Below, one piece after another: positions 34,904 through 42,496 of a DNA stretch of 42,496 nucleotides. The notes below the pieces were generated by a model that saw only the letters and a program-made list of their open reading frames with translations, was not told where the DNA came from and ran no database searches. The stretch is taken from contig JACYMF010000066.1 of assembly GCA_015272165.1 (NCBI GenBank), forward strand, positions 1 to 42,496, read 5' to 3'. The stretch is from Cyanobacterium sp. T60_A2020_053 (GTDB taxonomy: Bacteria; Cyanobacteriota; Cyanobacteriia; Cyanobacteriales; Cyanobacteriaceae). Numbering within the stretch: position 1 is the stretch's first letter; every line of letters begins with the position of its first letter. The translations under genes and the position numbers were made by a program.

Positions 34904-35179
34904 ATGATGAATATTACCAGTGTTAATCAATTTAGAGATAATTTAAAAAGTTATGTAGATGAGGTAATTAATAATCATATCCCATTAAAGGTAACTCGCC
35001 GTAATGGTGATGATTTTATGGTGATTAGTGTGGAAGATTGGGAAAGACAACAAGAGACTTTGTACATTCTACAAAATAGTAGCTTAATGGCACAGATTAA
35101 TGAATCACAAATTACTCATGAAGAAAATAACGGTTATCAACCAAGTATAGGAGAAATTAATGAGATCGTTAATTTTTGA
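34904..35179 (+). CDS. yefM: YefM/Phd-family antitoxin
   Basis: This is the antitoxin and repressor of a type II module. The 91 residues show the Phd/YefM DNA-binding fold (NITSVNQFRDNLKSYVDEVI, then PLKVTRRNGDDFMVISVEDW) and a flexible C-terminal tail that binds the toxin. It starts MMN, so ATG 34907 is an equal choice. The downstream toxin gene starts 20 bp before its end. A perfect palindrome upstream is the probable operator. Confidence 0.9.
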   Translation: MMNITSVNQFRDNLKSYVDEVINNHIPLKVTRRNGDDFMVISVEDWERQQETLYILQNSSLMAQINESQITHEENNGYQPSIGEINEIVNF

Positions 35180-35426
35180 GGGTAAGACGTGGTTAGTATA
35201 TGAAGATTTACGAGAAAAGGATAAAAAATTACATCAAAATCTTTGTAAAATTTTAAAGGAGATGTTAAGATCAGCTCCTAGTCAGGGATTAGGAAAGCCT
35301 GAACCTTTAAAGCATCATTTATCAGGTTTATGGTCTCGAAGATTATCTCAAAAAGATAGAATTGTTTATAAGTTTGATGATCAGTATATTTATATTTTCG
35401 CCATTGGTGGTCATTATGATCAATGA
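35160..35426 (+). CDS. yoeB: YoeB/Txe-family toxin
   Basis: This ribosome-dependent mRNA endonuclease of the RelE fold has 88 residues. The family core is GLGKPEPLKHHLSGLWSRRL, QKDRIVYKF and the C-terminal HYDQ. The catalytic pattern (Glu, Arg, His, Tyr near the C-terminus) appears intact: E near PEPLKHHL, R in SRRLSQKDR, and H and Y in GGHYDQ. It overlaps yefM by 20 bp. The stop lies in CAATGAATAATT, a common short repeat of this window. Confidence 0.9.
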   Translation: MRSLIFEGKTWLVYEDLREKDKKLHQNLCKILKEMLRSAPSQGLGKPEPLKHHLSGLWSRRLSQKDRIVYKFDDQYIYIFAIGGHYDQ

Positions 35427-35509
35427 ATAATTAGGTGATATTATGCCGTTAGTCATTGAATATTAGCATGGGGTGAGGGGCGCTGGGTTTGTCTGGAGGG
35501 CGCTGGGTT

Positions 35510-35630
35510 TAATTATGTAATGAATTACACGGAATCAACAGTTTCACGTTCTACGAACTAGGATTTCGTTATTTTATTTATTATTGTAGGGGAGGTGCGA
35601 TCGCGCAGCGCCACTTCGTGATCGATTTTA
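35510..35630. repeat. CCGTG-type repeat with HIP1-containing tail, copy 4
   Basis: TATGTAATGAATTACACGG is followed by GAACTAGGATTTCG, TTATTGTAGGGGAGGTGCG and GCGATCGCGCAGCG...CGTGATCG. It contains the only GCGATCGC octamer I found. Confidence 0.6.
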
Positions 35631-35648
35631 CAATCTATTATTAATTAT

Positions 35649-35808
35649 TCATTCTCCTAAAAGAATCCTTAAAGCGCGTAAAGCAACATTACGCTTACCA
35701 TGATTAGTTTTTGCAAACCAATAATGGGCTTCTTCATAACTCATTGCCATGACTGCATCCCGAATATTAATAATTTTATCTTCTTTTCTTAAGGGTCTTC
35801 AATAGATA
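35649..35808 (-). pseudogene. C-terminal fragment of an unidentified protein
   Basis: Before TGA (35649-35651) the frame reads RDAVMAMSYEEAHYWFAKTN then HGKRNVALRALRILLGE, a convincing protein end with no start and an upstream stop near 35809. It probably belonged to the same broken defence cluster. I cannot name the family. The rest of 35427-35953 holds repeats and nothing else. Confidence 0.5.
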
Positions 35809-35953
35809 GCATTCAACCGAGACTATAAGCCTTATTTTCTCGTTCTCAAAATGGAATTTGCATACCAAGTCATGAAGAGACATATTTAATTATATTAACT
35901 AAAATACCAGAGCATTAATTGTCTTGATTTTCCATTATTCATTATTCATTAAA

Positions 35954-37006
35954 ATGTTGTTAACAGAAAAAGATTGGTTAATCAGTTACTCTAGTAATGA
36001 AAATAATCCCATTGCCGATTTTTATATTCCAGCGTTGGAGTGCGCTGTAAAATATGATCGTAAATCTGGGTTTTTTAATAGCGCAATTTTGTCGAAAGTA
36101 GCACAAGGATTAGAAGCCATGGTTTATAATCAGGGGGAAGTGCGCTTGATTATGGGTTGTGAATTTAGTCCTCAAGATTTAGATGCTATTAATCGAGGAT
36201 ATGAACTAAAACAACAGTTAAGTATTTGTTTAGATAGGGAATTATCAGACCCTCAAAATCTGATTCAATTAAAACATTTTGAGATTTTAAGCTGGTTAAT
36301 TGCTCATAATTTTTTAGAAATAAAAATAACTATTCCTTTACAAAAAAATGGCTTACCTGAGCAGTTAAATAGAAATAAATTATTCCATGAAAAGACGGGA
36401 ATTTTTACAGATAAAGAGGGCAATAAAATCGCTTTTAGTGGTTCAAATAATGAGTCTTTGGGAGGGTGGGAAAATAATGTAGAATCATTCCATGTTTACT
36501 GTAGTTGGGAAGAAGGAAGGGATTTACAAAGGGTGAATGAAGAAGAATATCGTTTTGAACAGTTATGGCATAATCTAGCGCCCTCCGTCAAGGTTTTTGA
36601 CATTCCCACTGCGGTTAAAAATAAATTACTGAAATATACTCCTAAATCAATCAATTTAATTAATAATGAAAAACTAACAAATAATGCACAAGATAAAATA
36701 CAAGAAATTAAGAATAATAATATCCCTAATATTGAGAATAATATAGAGGATAAATTTAATTTAACGGCGGAGGAAATAGAAGCGGAAAAAGCCAAGTTTA
36801 CATCTTTGTTAAATATCCATAATCATCAAGGATGTTTAGCTTATTGTTTAGAGTCTATCCCCGTTAAGGCTTGGCTACATCAAAGAAAAATACTGTTAAA
36901 ATTTATCGCTGATTTTCCTAATTCTGCGTTGATTTGTGATGAAGTAGGCTTAGGTAAAACTTTAAATTCCTTGTTAATAGAAAAAGGTAAGTTAAATGAG
37001 TCTTAG
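35954..37006 (+). pseudogene. PLD-domain helicase, truncated after Walker A
   Basis: The N-terminal phospholipase-D-like nuclease domain is intact: FHEKTGIFTD (H145, K147, D153) and SGSNNESLGGW. A linker rich in Asn and Lys follows. The helicase part begins (HQRKILLKFIADFPNSALIC) and reaches motif I, DEVGLGKT (329-336), but stops 14 residues later. Full proteins of this kind have several hundred more residues for the helicase core. ATG 35954 is used because an upstream TTG frame is repeat-derived. Such helicases accompany DUF1156 methylases and DUF499 ATPases in defence-type clusters. A PLD-only product could still be made. Confidence 0.8.
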
Positions 37007-37041
37007 CTGACACGGGGATAGTAAAACTTCATTATGGCGAA

Positions 37042-37350
37042 TTATCCATTGTCAATTTTTTGGGCAGTGTGCCAAATTTTCCAAGCGCCCACACACAAGG
37101 TACAATTACCGATGACAGTAGTCAAAGCCTGTATTACCACCAACCATTCTAAACTAGGAAGGTTGTCAAAAAAATGCCAAGTACAAGCGCACATCGCACT
37201 AACCAAAGCGGGTAACATTCCCCAAGCCAACCATTGCCAACTACTATCTTGAGTAACTTCACCATAACGCCAAATAAACCAAATAGCTACCATCCACTCA
37301 ATAACACTGGAAACATGAACCATCCAAGTAGGAATTGATAAAGCGTGCAT
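37042..37350 (-). CDS. ycf49: Ycf49-like protein (DUF2499)
   Basis: This is a conserved membrane protein of cyanobacteria and plastids with unknown function. It starts MHALSIPTWMVHVSSVIEWM and has three hydrophobic helices and the motif AMCACTWHFF-like SAMCACTWHFFDNLPSLEWL, then TVIGNCTLCVGAWKIW. ATG 37350 is the usual family start (102 aa). An ATG at 37380 would add ten residues. The C-terminal IDNG and stop are made by a TTGACAATGGATAAT repeat. Confidence 0.85.
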   Translation of the reverse strand: MHALSIPTWMVHVSSVIEWMVAIWFIWRYGEVTQDSSWQWLAWGMLPALVSAMCACTWHFFDNLPSLEWLVVIQALTTVIGNCTLCVGAWKIWHTAQKIDNG

Positions 37351-37424
37351 AATTTCTGTTTCCCAATAACTACTTAACATCCTATTCTAATTTAATTCAA
37401 CATTGCTAGATGGGGTGAGGGGCG

Positions 37425-37964
37425 CTAAAAAACCTCAGCTTCAGCCAAACATGGTGCGTTTTTATCCTTGTCTGAAACTATCGGCTGGGTGATACCCCAA
37501 TTAATATTAATTTGTGCGTCACTCCATAATAACGAACGATCATATTGAGGTGCATAAAAATCTGTAGCTTTATAAAAAACTTCCGCCACTGAAGACAAAA
37601 CCAAAAATCCATGGGCAAATCCGGGAGGAATCCATAACTGTTTTTTATTTTCTGCCGAAAGAATTTCTCCCACCCACTGCCCAAAAGTAGGGGAAGTTTG
37701 TCGCAAATCTACTGCTACATCAAATATTTCCCCCACCAGCGCCCTCACCAGTTTACCTTGAGATTGTTTAATTTGATAATGTAAACCCCTAAGCACATTT
37801 TGCTGTGATTGAGAATGATTATCTTGTACAAAATCTACTATTAAACCAGTCTTTTGATGAAAAGTATTTTGATTATAACTTTCCATAAAAAAACCTCTTT
37901 CATCCTGCCATATTTTCGGTTCAAGCAGTAAAACATCTGGTAATTTTGTTGGAGTAACTTGCAT
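37425..37964 (-). CDS. rfbC: dTDP-4-dehydrorhamnose 3,5-epimerase
   Basis: RmlC/RfbC is the third enzyme of dTDP-L-rhamnose synthesis, giving rhamnose for surface polysaccharides. It has a cupin fold of 179 aa. Conserved strings are DERGFFMESYN, LRGLHYQ with catalytic H62, VRALVGEIFDVAVDLR and WIPPGFAHGFLVLS. A DRSLLWSD segment near the end is the usual place of the Asp/Tyr region. The other rml genes are not in the window. It may feed the glycosyltransferases at 9907-11738, but that is only inference. Confidence 0.94.
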   Translation of the reverse strand: MQVTPTKLPDVLLLEPKIWQDERGFFMESYNQNTFHQKTGLIVDFVQDNHSQSQQNVLRGLHYQIKQSQGKLVRALVGEIFDVAVDLRQTSPTFGQWVGEILSAENKKQLWIPPGFAHGFLVLSSVAEVFYKATDFYAPQYDRSLLWSDAQININWGITQPIVSDKDKNAPCLAEAEVF

Positions 37965-38023
37965 TTTTTTGTTATCTCAGGAAACGTTTAACTACAACAC
38001 TTTATCATAAATTGTTAAAAGGG

Positions 38024-38043
38024 CAAGGGGTTTAAACCCCTTG
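38024..38043. repeat. CAAGGGG-TTTAAA-CCCCTTG palindrome, copy 3
   Basis: Identical to 4797-4816, again followed by TTAA, between rfbC and tyrA. The stretch GGGCAAGG...CCTTGCC extends the pairing outward. Confidence 0.65.
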
Positions 38044-38084
38044 TTAATCCTTGCCTTATGACTAAAACTTTTCCCTCTTCCCTT

Positions 38085-38122
38085 TTCCCGACCTTGAACA
38101 AAATATTTTTTCAGCAAAGACT
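38085..38122. repeat. End fragment of the 259-bp element family at tyrA stop
   Basis: Minus strand TAGTCTTTGCTGAAAAAAT, then ATTTTGTTC, resembles the AGGGGTTGCTGAAAAAGTATTTTGG end. Its first bases overlap the TAG stop of tyrA. A further weak relative (TAGGCTTTGTTGAAAAAGG) sits at the stop at 28121. Confidence 0.45.
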
Positions 38123-38963
38123 ATTTAATAAAATCAGAACGACTTTGATTAGTGAAGGTTAATAAATCATTTATTTTTGACCAATTTTCTTCCTCTAAAT
38201 CGTTAATAATACCGGTGAGGTGCGCTTGATATAACCGCAAATTTTCTAGCAAATTATCACGATTATTTTTCGCCATCATTAATCCTAATTCTGGATTTCC
38301 TCCACCCACTCGGCTAGTATCTCTAAATCCTGAACTAGCGATTTTTTGGGCAAATTCTCTTACGAATTGATCTTTTTCCTGCATACAAGCATAAATTAAA
38401 TTAGCGCTAATTATCACAGGTAAATGAGAAATCCAAGCCACTGCTTGATCATGAATTTCCGCCGTGGTAGTCAAAATATTACACCCCACCGACTGCCATA
38501 AATCACGGAGGAGGGCGCCCTTCTCCCTATCCTCATCATCTTCTACCGTAATCACACAGGGAGCGTTATTAAATAAGTTCTTTTGTACTGCATCGATACC
38601 CTGTTCTGCTGTACCAGCCATAGGATGACTACCAATGAAATTATGCCATAGTTTTTTTCCTTCTCTCACAATAGGAACTTTGACCGATGCCACATCAGTT
38701 ACTACAGTGGTATTACTTAAATAAGGAATGATTTGGGCTAAAGTGGGAATAGTTGACTCAATAGGGGTACAAATCACGACTATTTCACAACCTTGAACTA
38801 AGGATAAATCGATACTAGATTGATGAACAATGCCTAATTTTTTAGCTTTTTCACAAGTAGTTGAACGGCGAGAAATACCAATAATTTGATGTTGATTTAA
38901 TCGAGTTAAATCTCCAGCTAAAGAACTACCAATTAATCCTAAACCGATTATAGCAATTTTCAT
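38121..38963 (-). CDS. tyrA: Prephenate/arogenate dehydrogenase
   Basis: This is an NAD(P)-dependent dehydrogenase of tyrosine synthesis. Cyanobacterial forms usually prefer arogenate and NADP. The Rossmann motif is GLGLIGSSLAG (7-17). Further signatures are VVICTPIEST, DVASVKVPIV, FIGSHPMAGTAEQGIDA and the C-terminal SSGFRDTSRVGGGNPELGL. The 280 residues are a full single-domain enzyme without a chorismate mutase or ACT domain. The stop TAG lies at a repeat end. Confidence 0.93.
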   Translation of the reverse strand: MKIAIIGLGLIGSSLAGDLTRLNQHQIIGISRRSTTCEKAKKLGIVHQSSIDLSLVQGCEIVVICTPIESTIPTLAQIIPYLSNTTVVTDVASVKVPIVREGKKLWHNFIGSHPMAGTAEQGIDAVQKNLFNNAPCVITVEDDEDREKGALLRDLWQSVGCNILTTTAEIHDQAVAWISHLPVIISANLIYACMQEKDQFVREFAQKIASSGFRDTSRVGGGNPELGLMMAKNNRDNLLENLRLYQAHLTGIINDLEEENWSKINDLLTFTNQSRSDFIK

Positions 38964-39072
38964 TTTTATATTAATAGTAAAAAGAGCAAAGGGAGAAAGT
39001 CAGAAGTAAAAAGTTTTAATACCTAATTGTTGGTGCGTAAATTATTAATTGTCCATTATCCATTATCAATTG

Positions 39073-40251
39073 TTAGCTGTGATTTTCTTTTTTCTTAGTG
39101 TTAAAAGTAGTTTTCATCACTTCTTTAATACGGTCAAGATTAGGCTTTTTACCACCGACTAAATCACCAAAATAAGCACAAGCGCCCTCCCCCAAAGCCC
39201 AAGTATAGGCACTAGCCCAAGAAACTGCTATCACTGTACCAAAACCGGGGATAAATTTAATTAATTCTCTGCCGATAGACTGGGCAAGAAAGCCTCCGGC
39301 AAGGGCGCTTAAAATACCACCAGCTTGAGAAGGAGTCAATTTTTGTCCGTAGAGTTGCCCTAAAACCCCCACCATAGACACCTGTAAGGCAGTTAAAACA
39401 GGCATAGTAGCAAAAGGTAACGGTATTGCTGTTACCGTAGCTGCCATCATGGTAAAAGCGACAATGTAACGTCTAGCTACGTCTCGATAAATATTACCTA
39501 ACAGCGCCCCTGCTTTTTCATCTAGTAATTGATAGATAGCTTTAGCCTCTGCTTCAGGAAGTAATTTGGTTAATATTTGTCCCATTTCTTCTAAGCCATA
39601 AAATATGGGATTATAACCATCTTCTTCTAAGGTAAAATCAATTAAAATAGCTTCATCGAATAACCCTTGAAAATTCTTTTTAATTTCATCAAAAGGTCGC
39701 TTTATTTCTAGTAGATCAGGGGGATAAATAGGATGATTATTAATGTCAGGAGAATATAATTCATGTAAGCAAGTAACTACCAATAAACAAGGCAAATGAG
39801 GATATTTTTGGCGTAAATTTTCAGCAATTTTCTTCAAACTATCTGTAGCAAAATCATTAATTTTAATGGTTAAAATAATAATTCTCGCCTTAGCTGTTTC
39901 TTGGTCTAATTCTGTGGTTAATTCACTGATAATATCATCAGTATTTTGAGAAATATCCCCTAAACCAACGGTATCAGTAAAAATCAGTAAAGGTAAATCC
40001 TCAGAAGGATAAGCATAACGCTGAGTATGCTTAGTATGGGGTTGAAATCCTTGCCCGACAATATCTTCACTCACCCCCGTTAAACCCCTGACAATGGAGC
40101 TTTTTCCCGCTTGGGGTTTGCCAATTAATAGCGCTTCGGTAGTGGGGAGGTGCGCCCTTACTTCCCTTAAAATTTCATTGATTTGAGTTTCATCTACTCG
40201 AAATAAATTAATGGCTCGATTTGTAATGCGCTTCAATGGCTTAAATTCCAT
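39073..40251 (-). CDS. GTPase with DUF697-type membrane domain
   Basis: This Era/dynamin-like GTP-binding protein has 392 aa. G1 is GKPQAGKSS (44-52), G3 is DTVGLGD (93-99), and a possible G4 is VVTCLHEL where NKxD is usual, so G4 is weak. The C-terminal 150 residues have hydrophobic segments (IVAFTMMAATVTAIPLPFAT, SQAGGILSALAGGFLAQSIG) like DUF697/YcjF proteins. This suggests membrane attachment and a role in envelope or stress response, which is inference. TAACAATTGATAATGGATAATGG repeats follow the stop. Confidence 0.82.
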   Translation of the reverse strand: MEFKPLKRITNRAINLFRVDETQINEILREVRAHLPTTEALLIGKPQAGKSSIVRGLTGVSEDIVGQGFQPHTKHTQRYAYPSEDLPLLIFTDTVGLGDISQNTDDIISELTTELDQETAKARIIILTIKINDFATDSLKKIAENLRQKYPHLPCLLVVTCLHELYSPDINNHPIYPPDLLEIKRPFDEIKKNFQGLFDEAILIDFTLEEDGYNPIFYGLEEMGQILTKLLPEAEAKAIYQLLDEKAGALLGNIYRDVARRYIVAFTMMAATVTAIPLPFATMPVLTALQVSMVGVLGQLYGQKLTPSQAGGILSALAGGFLAQSIGRELIKFIPGFGTVIAVSWASAYTWALGEGACAYFGDLVGGKKPNLDRIKEVMKTTFNTKKKENHS

Positions 40252-40429
40252 CGCTGATTATTAGATTAAAATAATTTTAATTATAAACTTTACTACACAC
40301 GATGATGATTTTTTGATAAGGTAGAGCAAAATAACTCTTTTCAGATAATTACTTTTAACCAGTATGAAGGGCGCTGAAAATTATCGATAGTGTCATTAAT
40401 ATACCCATTAAAAATTATTAATTAAAATC

Positions 40430-42136
40430 ATGACATCTAACATATTAAAAAATTTGGTAATTTATCGGTTAATTTCTCGACTTCAGCGCCCGAAAAGCTA
40501 CTTAGGAAAAATCATGTTAGTAGCCTTTTTAGGAACACATATACCTCTGTTGGCATTATTTTTCTATTCTATTAGTGTTACTAACTTAGAATTATCAGCA
40601 AAAATACAAGTGTTAATTGTGGCGTTGATTGCCACTTTAATTGGTACGGGTATAACCCTTTTTATGTTACAACAATTACTCATACCTATCAGTGTAACAG
40701 CCAAAGGAATTAGAGAATATTTAGAAACTCAAAAAAAACCTAAATTACCTAATGAATTTAAAGATGAAGCGGGTATTTTAATGGCAGATGCACAATATGC
40801 TATCACTAAATTAGATGAGTTAATTGAACAACTAAAAAACTATAATCCTATCACCAGCTTACCGAATAATGAGTTATTTCAACTTAAATTAAATCAGTTT
40901 TTAAAAGACTCTTATCAAGTAGATAAAACCATTGCAATTATTTTAGTTAATATTAATGGTTTACAAGAAATAAATAGTATTTTTAGTTATGATACTGGAA
41001 ATTTAGTGCTGAGACAAGTTGGTCAAGAAATTTCTAATTGGATAAGTAAAGATGAATTTTTAGCTCAAATTAATTCTAATGAATTTGCGATTATTTATAA
41101 TCAACTAATTTCCATAGAAGAATTAGAAAAGTTTACTAAAAATATTCTCAATGCTGTCAATCAACGCATTGTTATTGATAATGAAGAAATAACTGTAAAT
41201 GCTACCGCAGGAATTGCCATTTCTCCTGATCAAGAAAACGCTATTGATAATCCTTTAAAATTGGTTGATCAAGCTGGGGTAGCTTTAAATTCTGTGCAAA
41301 GACAAAATTCCTATGGTTATAATTTTTATTCCCCCGAAATTAATGAACAATTAAAGAGAAAATTTCAGTTAGAAAGAGATTTAGGTAAGGCTATTGCTAG
41401 GGAAGAATTAGAATTGTTTTATCAACCTCAAATTGATAGTATTTCTGGTAGTTTTACGGGCGCTGAAGCCTTAATTCGATGGCACCATCATGATCATGGT
41501 TTTGTCTCTCCTGCTGAATTTATACCCATTGCTGAAAAGAGTAATTTAATTTTAGATATTGGTGATTGGGTATTAAAAAATGCTTGTCAACAAAATAAAA
41601 TTTGGACGAAAGATGGCTTTCCCGAATTATGTGTCGCTATTAATTTATCAGGTAAGCAATTTGAACAAATTGATTTAGTAGAAAGAGTGCAACGGGCATT
41701 ATTAGATAATGACTTAAAAACCAGTCAATTAGAGTTAGAAATTACGGAAGGATTGTTAATTAATGATGTGGAAAAAGCGATTAATTTATTAACCGAAATG
41801 CGTAAACTAGGTTTAATGACAGCTTTAGATGATTTTGGTACTGGTTTTTCTTCTCTGAGTTATCTCAAACGTTTTGCCTTAAATTATCTTAAAATTGATC
41901 AGTCTTTTGTGCGTGGTATTCCTGACGATAGCAGTGATATAGCTATTGTTAAATCAATCATTGCCTTGGCACATAGTTTGCAAATGAAGGTTGTGGCAGA
42001 AGGGGTAGAAACCCTTGCACAAGCAGATTTTTTACTGCATCACGGTTGTAATAAATTGCAGGGCTACTATTTTAGTCGCCCTATTAATGCTCAGGATTTT
42101 ACTATTTTGTGGGAAAAGAAACTAGATAATGGATAA
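40430..42136 (+). CDS. Membrane GGDEF-EAL protein, probable c-di-GMP phosphodiesterase
   Basis: It has two N-terminal membrane helices (about 27-50 and 60-80), a HAMP-like linker, a GGDEF-type domain (about 135-305) and an EAL domain (about 310-560). The GGDEF signature is changed to NSNEF (215-219), so cyclase activity is unlikely. The EAL part keeps EALIRW (346-351), N and E positions in VAINLSGKQF and LEITEGLLI, and DDFGTGFSSLSYLK (467-480), so phosphodiesterase activity is probable. The last residues LDNG and stop come from a GATAATGGATAATGAATAAT repeat. A 259-bp element follows 10 bp later. Confidence 0.9.
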   Translation: MTSNILKNLVIYRLISRLQRPKSYLGKIMLVAFLGTHIPLLALFFYSISVTNLELSAKIQVLIVALIATLIGTGITLFMLQQLLIPISVTAKGIREYLETQKKPKLPNEFKDEAGILMADAQYAITKLDELIEQLKNYNPITSLPNNELFQLKLNQFLKDSYQVDKTIAIILVNINGLQEINSIFSYDTGNLVLRQVGQEISNWISKDEFLAQINSNEFAIIYNQLISIEELEKFTKNILNAVNQRIVIDNEEITVNATAGIAISPDQENAIDNPLKLVDQAGVALNSVQRQNSYGYNFYSPEINEQLKRKFQLERDLGKAIAREELELFYQPQIDSISGSFTGAEALIRWHHHDHGFVSPAEFIPIAEKSNLILDIGDWVLKNACQQNKIWTKDGFPELCVAINLSGKQFEQIDLVERVQRALLDNDLKTSQLELEITEGLLINDVEKAINLLTEMRKLGLMTALDDFGTGFSSLSYLKRFALNYLKIDQSFVRGIPDDSSDIAIVKSIIALAHSLQMKVVAEGVETLAQADFLLHHGCNKLQGYYFSRPINAQDFTILWEKKLDNG

Positions 42137-42145
42137 TGAATAATT

Positions 42146-42404
42146 AGATGGTGCTGAAAAAGTATTTTGGTGAGGGGAGGTATCAGGCTTCAGGTGTCAG
42201 GTTTCAGGTAGAATGCTGATAAATTAAAGACTTTAGCCAAATAGTTACTTTTTATAAATTGCTCATTTGTATCAATTATTTTTGATTCGGATGGAAAAAA
42301 TAGAGTATTTTTAGAGAAAAAAGTCAATTTATGACACTTTTTGTTATGTAGAATAGACTTTAAACTTTTATTTGACAAGGGTTTTGATTTATTCAGCAGA
42401 CCCT
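42146..42404. repeat. 259-bp MITE-like element, full copy 2
   Basis: It runs from AGATGGTGCTGAAAAAGT to ATTCAGCAGACCCT, exactly as long as 1623-1881 and in the same orientation, with many scattered differences. AATTAG and CTAATT flank it as an inverted pair. The copies are old relatives, not a recent duplication. Confidence 0.75.
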
Positions 42405-42496
42405 AATTAATAATGAATAATTAATTTTTCAACCCACCTTCCGCACTTCATCTGGTAATAAATTATAGTACACAAAGAAAACACCCTATTGGTAAT
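42405..42496 (-). other. Possible 3' end of a gene beyond the right edge
   Basis: On the minus strand a frame ends VYYNLLPDEVRKVG then TGA (near 42432), which looks like a protein C-terminus. A TAG interrupts the frame about 13 codons from the window edge, just where AGGGTGTTTTC, like the 213-bp element end, occurs. Too little sequence is present for a name. Confidence 0.3.

Noticed and set aside
37034-37252. Frame opposite ycf49
   Set aside because: It is the antisense of a well-recognised Ycf49-like protein.

Overview
The window comes from a unicellular or colonial cyanobacterium with an AT-rich chromosome. The sequence shows ggpS (glucosylglycerol synthesis), Ycf54 and a Ycf49-like protein, the cyanobacterial panC/cmk fusion, ArgZ/AgrE, a PatA-like DUF4388 regulator, a PEP-CTERM protein, and the order rplS-trnW-secE-nusG-rplK-rplA. 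Glucosylglycerol points to a salt-tolerant lineage. A Geminocystis/Cyanobacterium-type organism would fit, but that is inference and no species is claimed.

Layout: 150-2722 holds a small secreted peptide, a NifS/IscS cysteine desulfurase and a PPP-type phosphatase, all on the minus strand. 3281-6893 holds ggpS, rpmF and a RodA-type SEDS protein. 7061-9811 is the rplS-trnW-secE-nusG-rplK-rplA block, which ends at a strong terminator without rplJ/rplL. In their place stand two AT-rich glycosyltransferases and a dead IS630-type transposase (9907-12304). 12603-18902 holds ycf54, pyrD, argZ/agrE, a PlsC-like acyltransferase and a PEP-CTERM protein. 19197-29236 holds an LptF/G permease, a HAD hydrolase, rnpB, the lexA-rnhA cluster with a recognisable LexA box, a TPR lipoprotein-like exported protein, panC/cmk, an M16 homologue without its zinc motif, a nonsense-interrupted S23 protein and the PatA-like regulator.

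29340-37006 is the accessory region. It is a broken defence-type island: a DUF499 ATPase with a frameshift and a TGA, a DUF1156 DNA methylase with a frameshift and a probable internal deletion, and a PLD-helicase cut off just after Walker A. Between and beside these lie a ribbon-helix-helix/AAA-ATPase/partner operon (ATPase interrupted by one TGA, partner truncated at a rearrangement junction), a MazF-like module with a DUF104-like antitoxin, and an apparently intact YefM/YoeB module with a perfect candidate operator. 37042-42136 returns to core genes: Ycf49-like, rmlC, tyrA, a DUF697 GTPase and a GGDEF-EAL protein.

The most unusual feature of the window is its dense set of short repeats. These include an identical 213-bp inverted-terminal-repeat element at two sites 12 kb apart, a 259-bp element family with full copies at both ends of the window and partial copies exactly at stop codons, a GATAATGGATAAT repeat that makes the last codons of five unrelated genes, several palindromic repeats, and a very frequent AGCGCC/GGCGCT word in a sequence where the usual cyanobacterial HIP1 octamer is almost missing. 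All repeat comparisons were made by eye.
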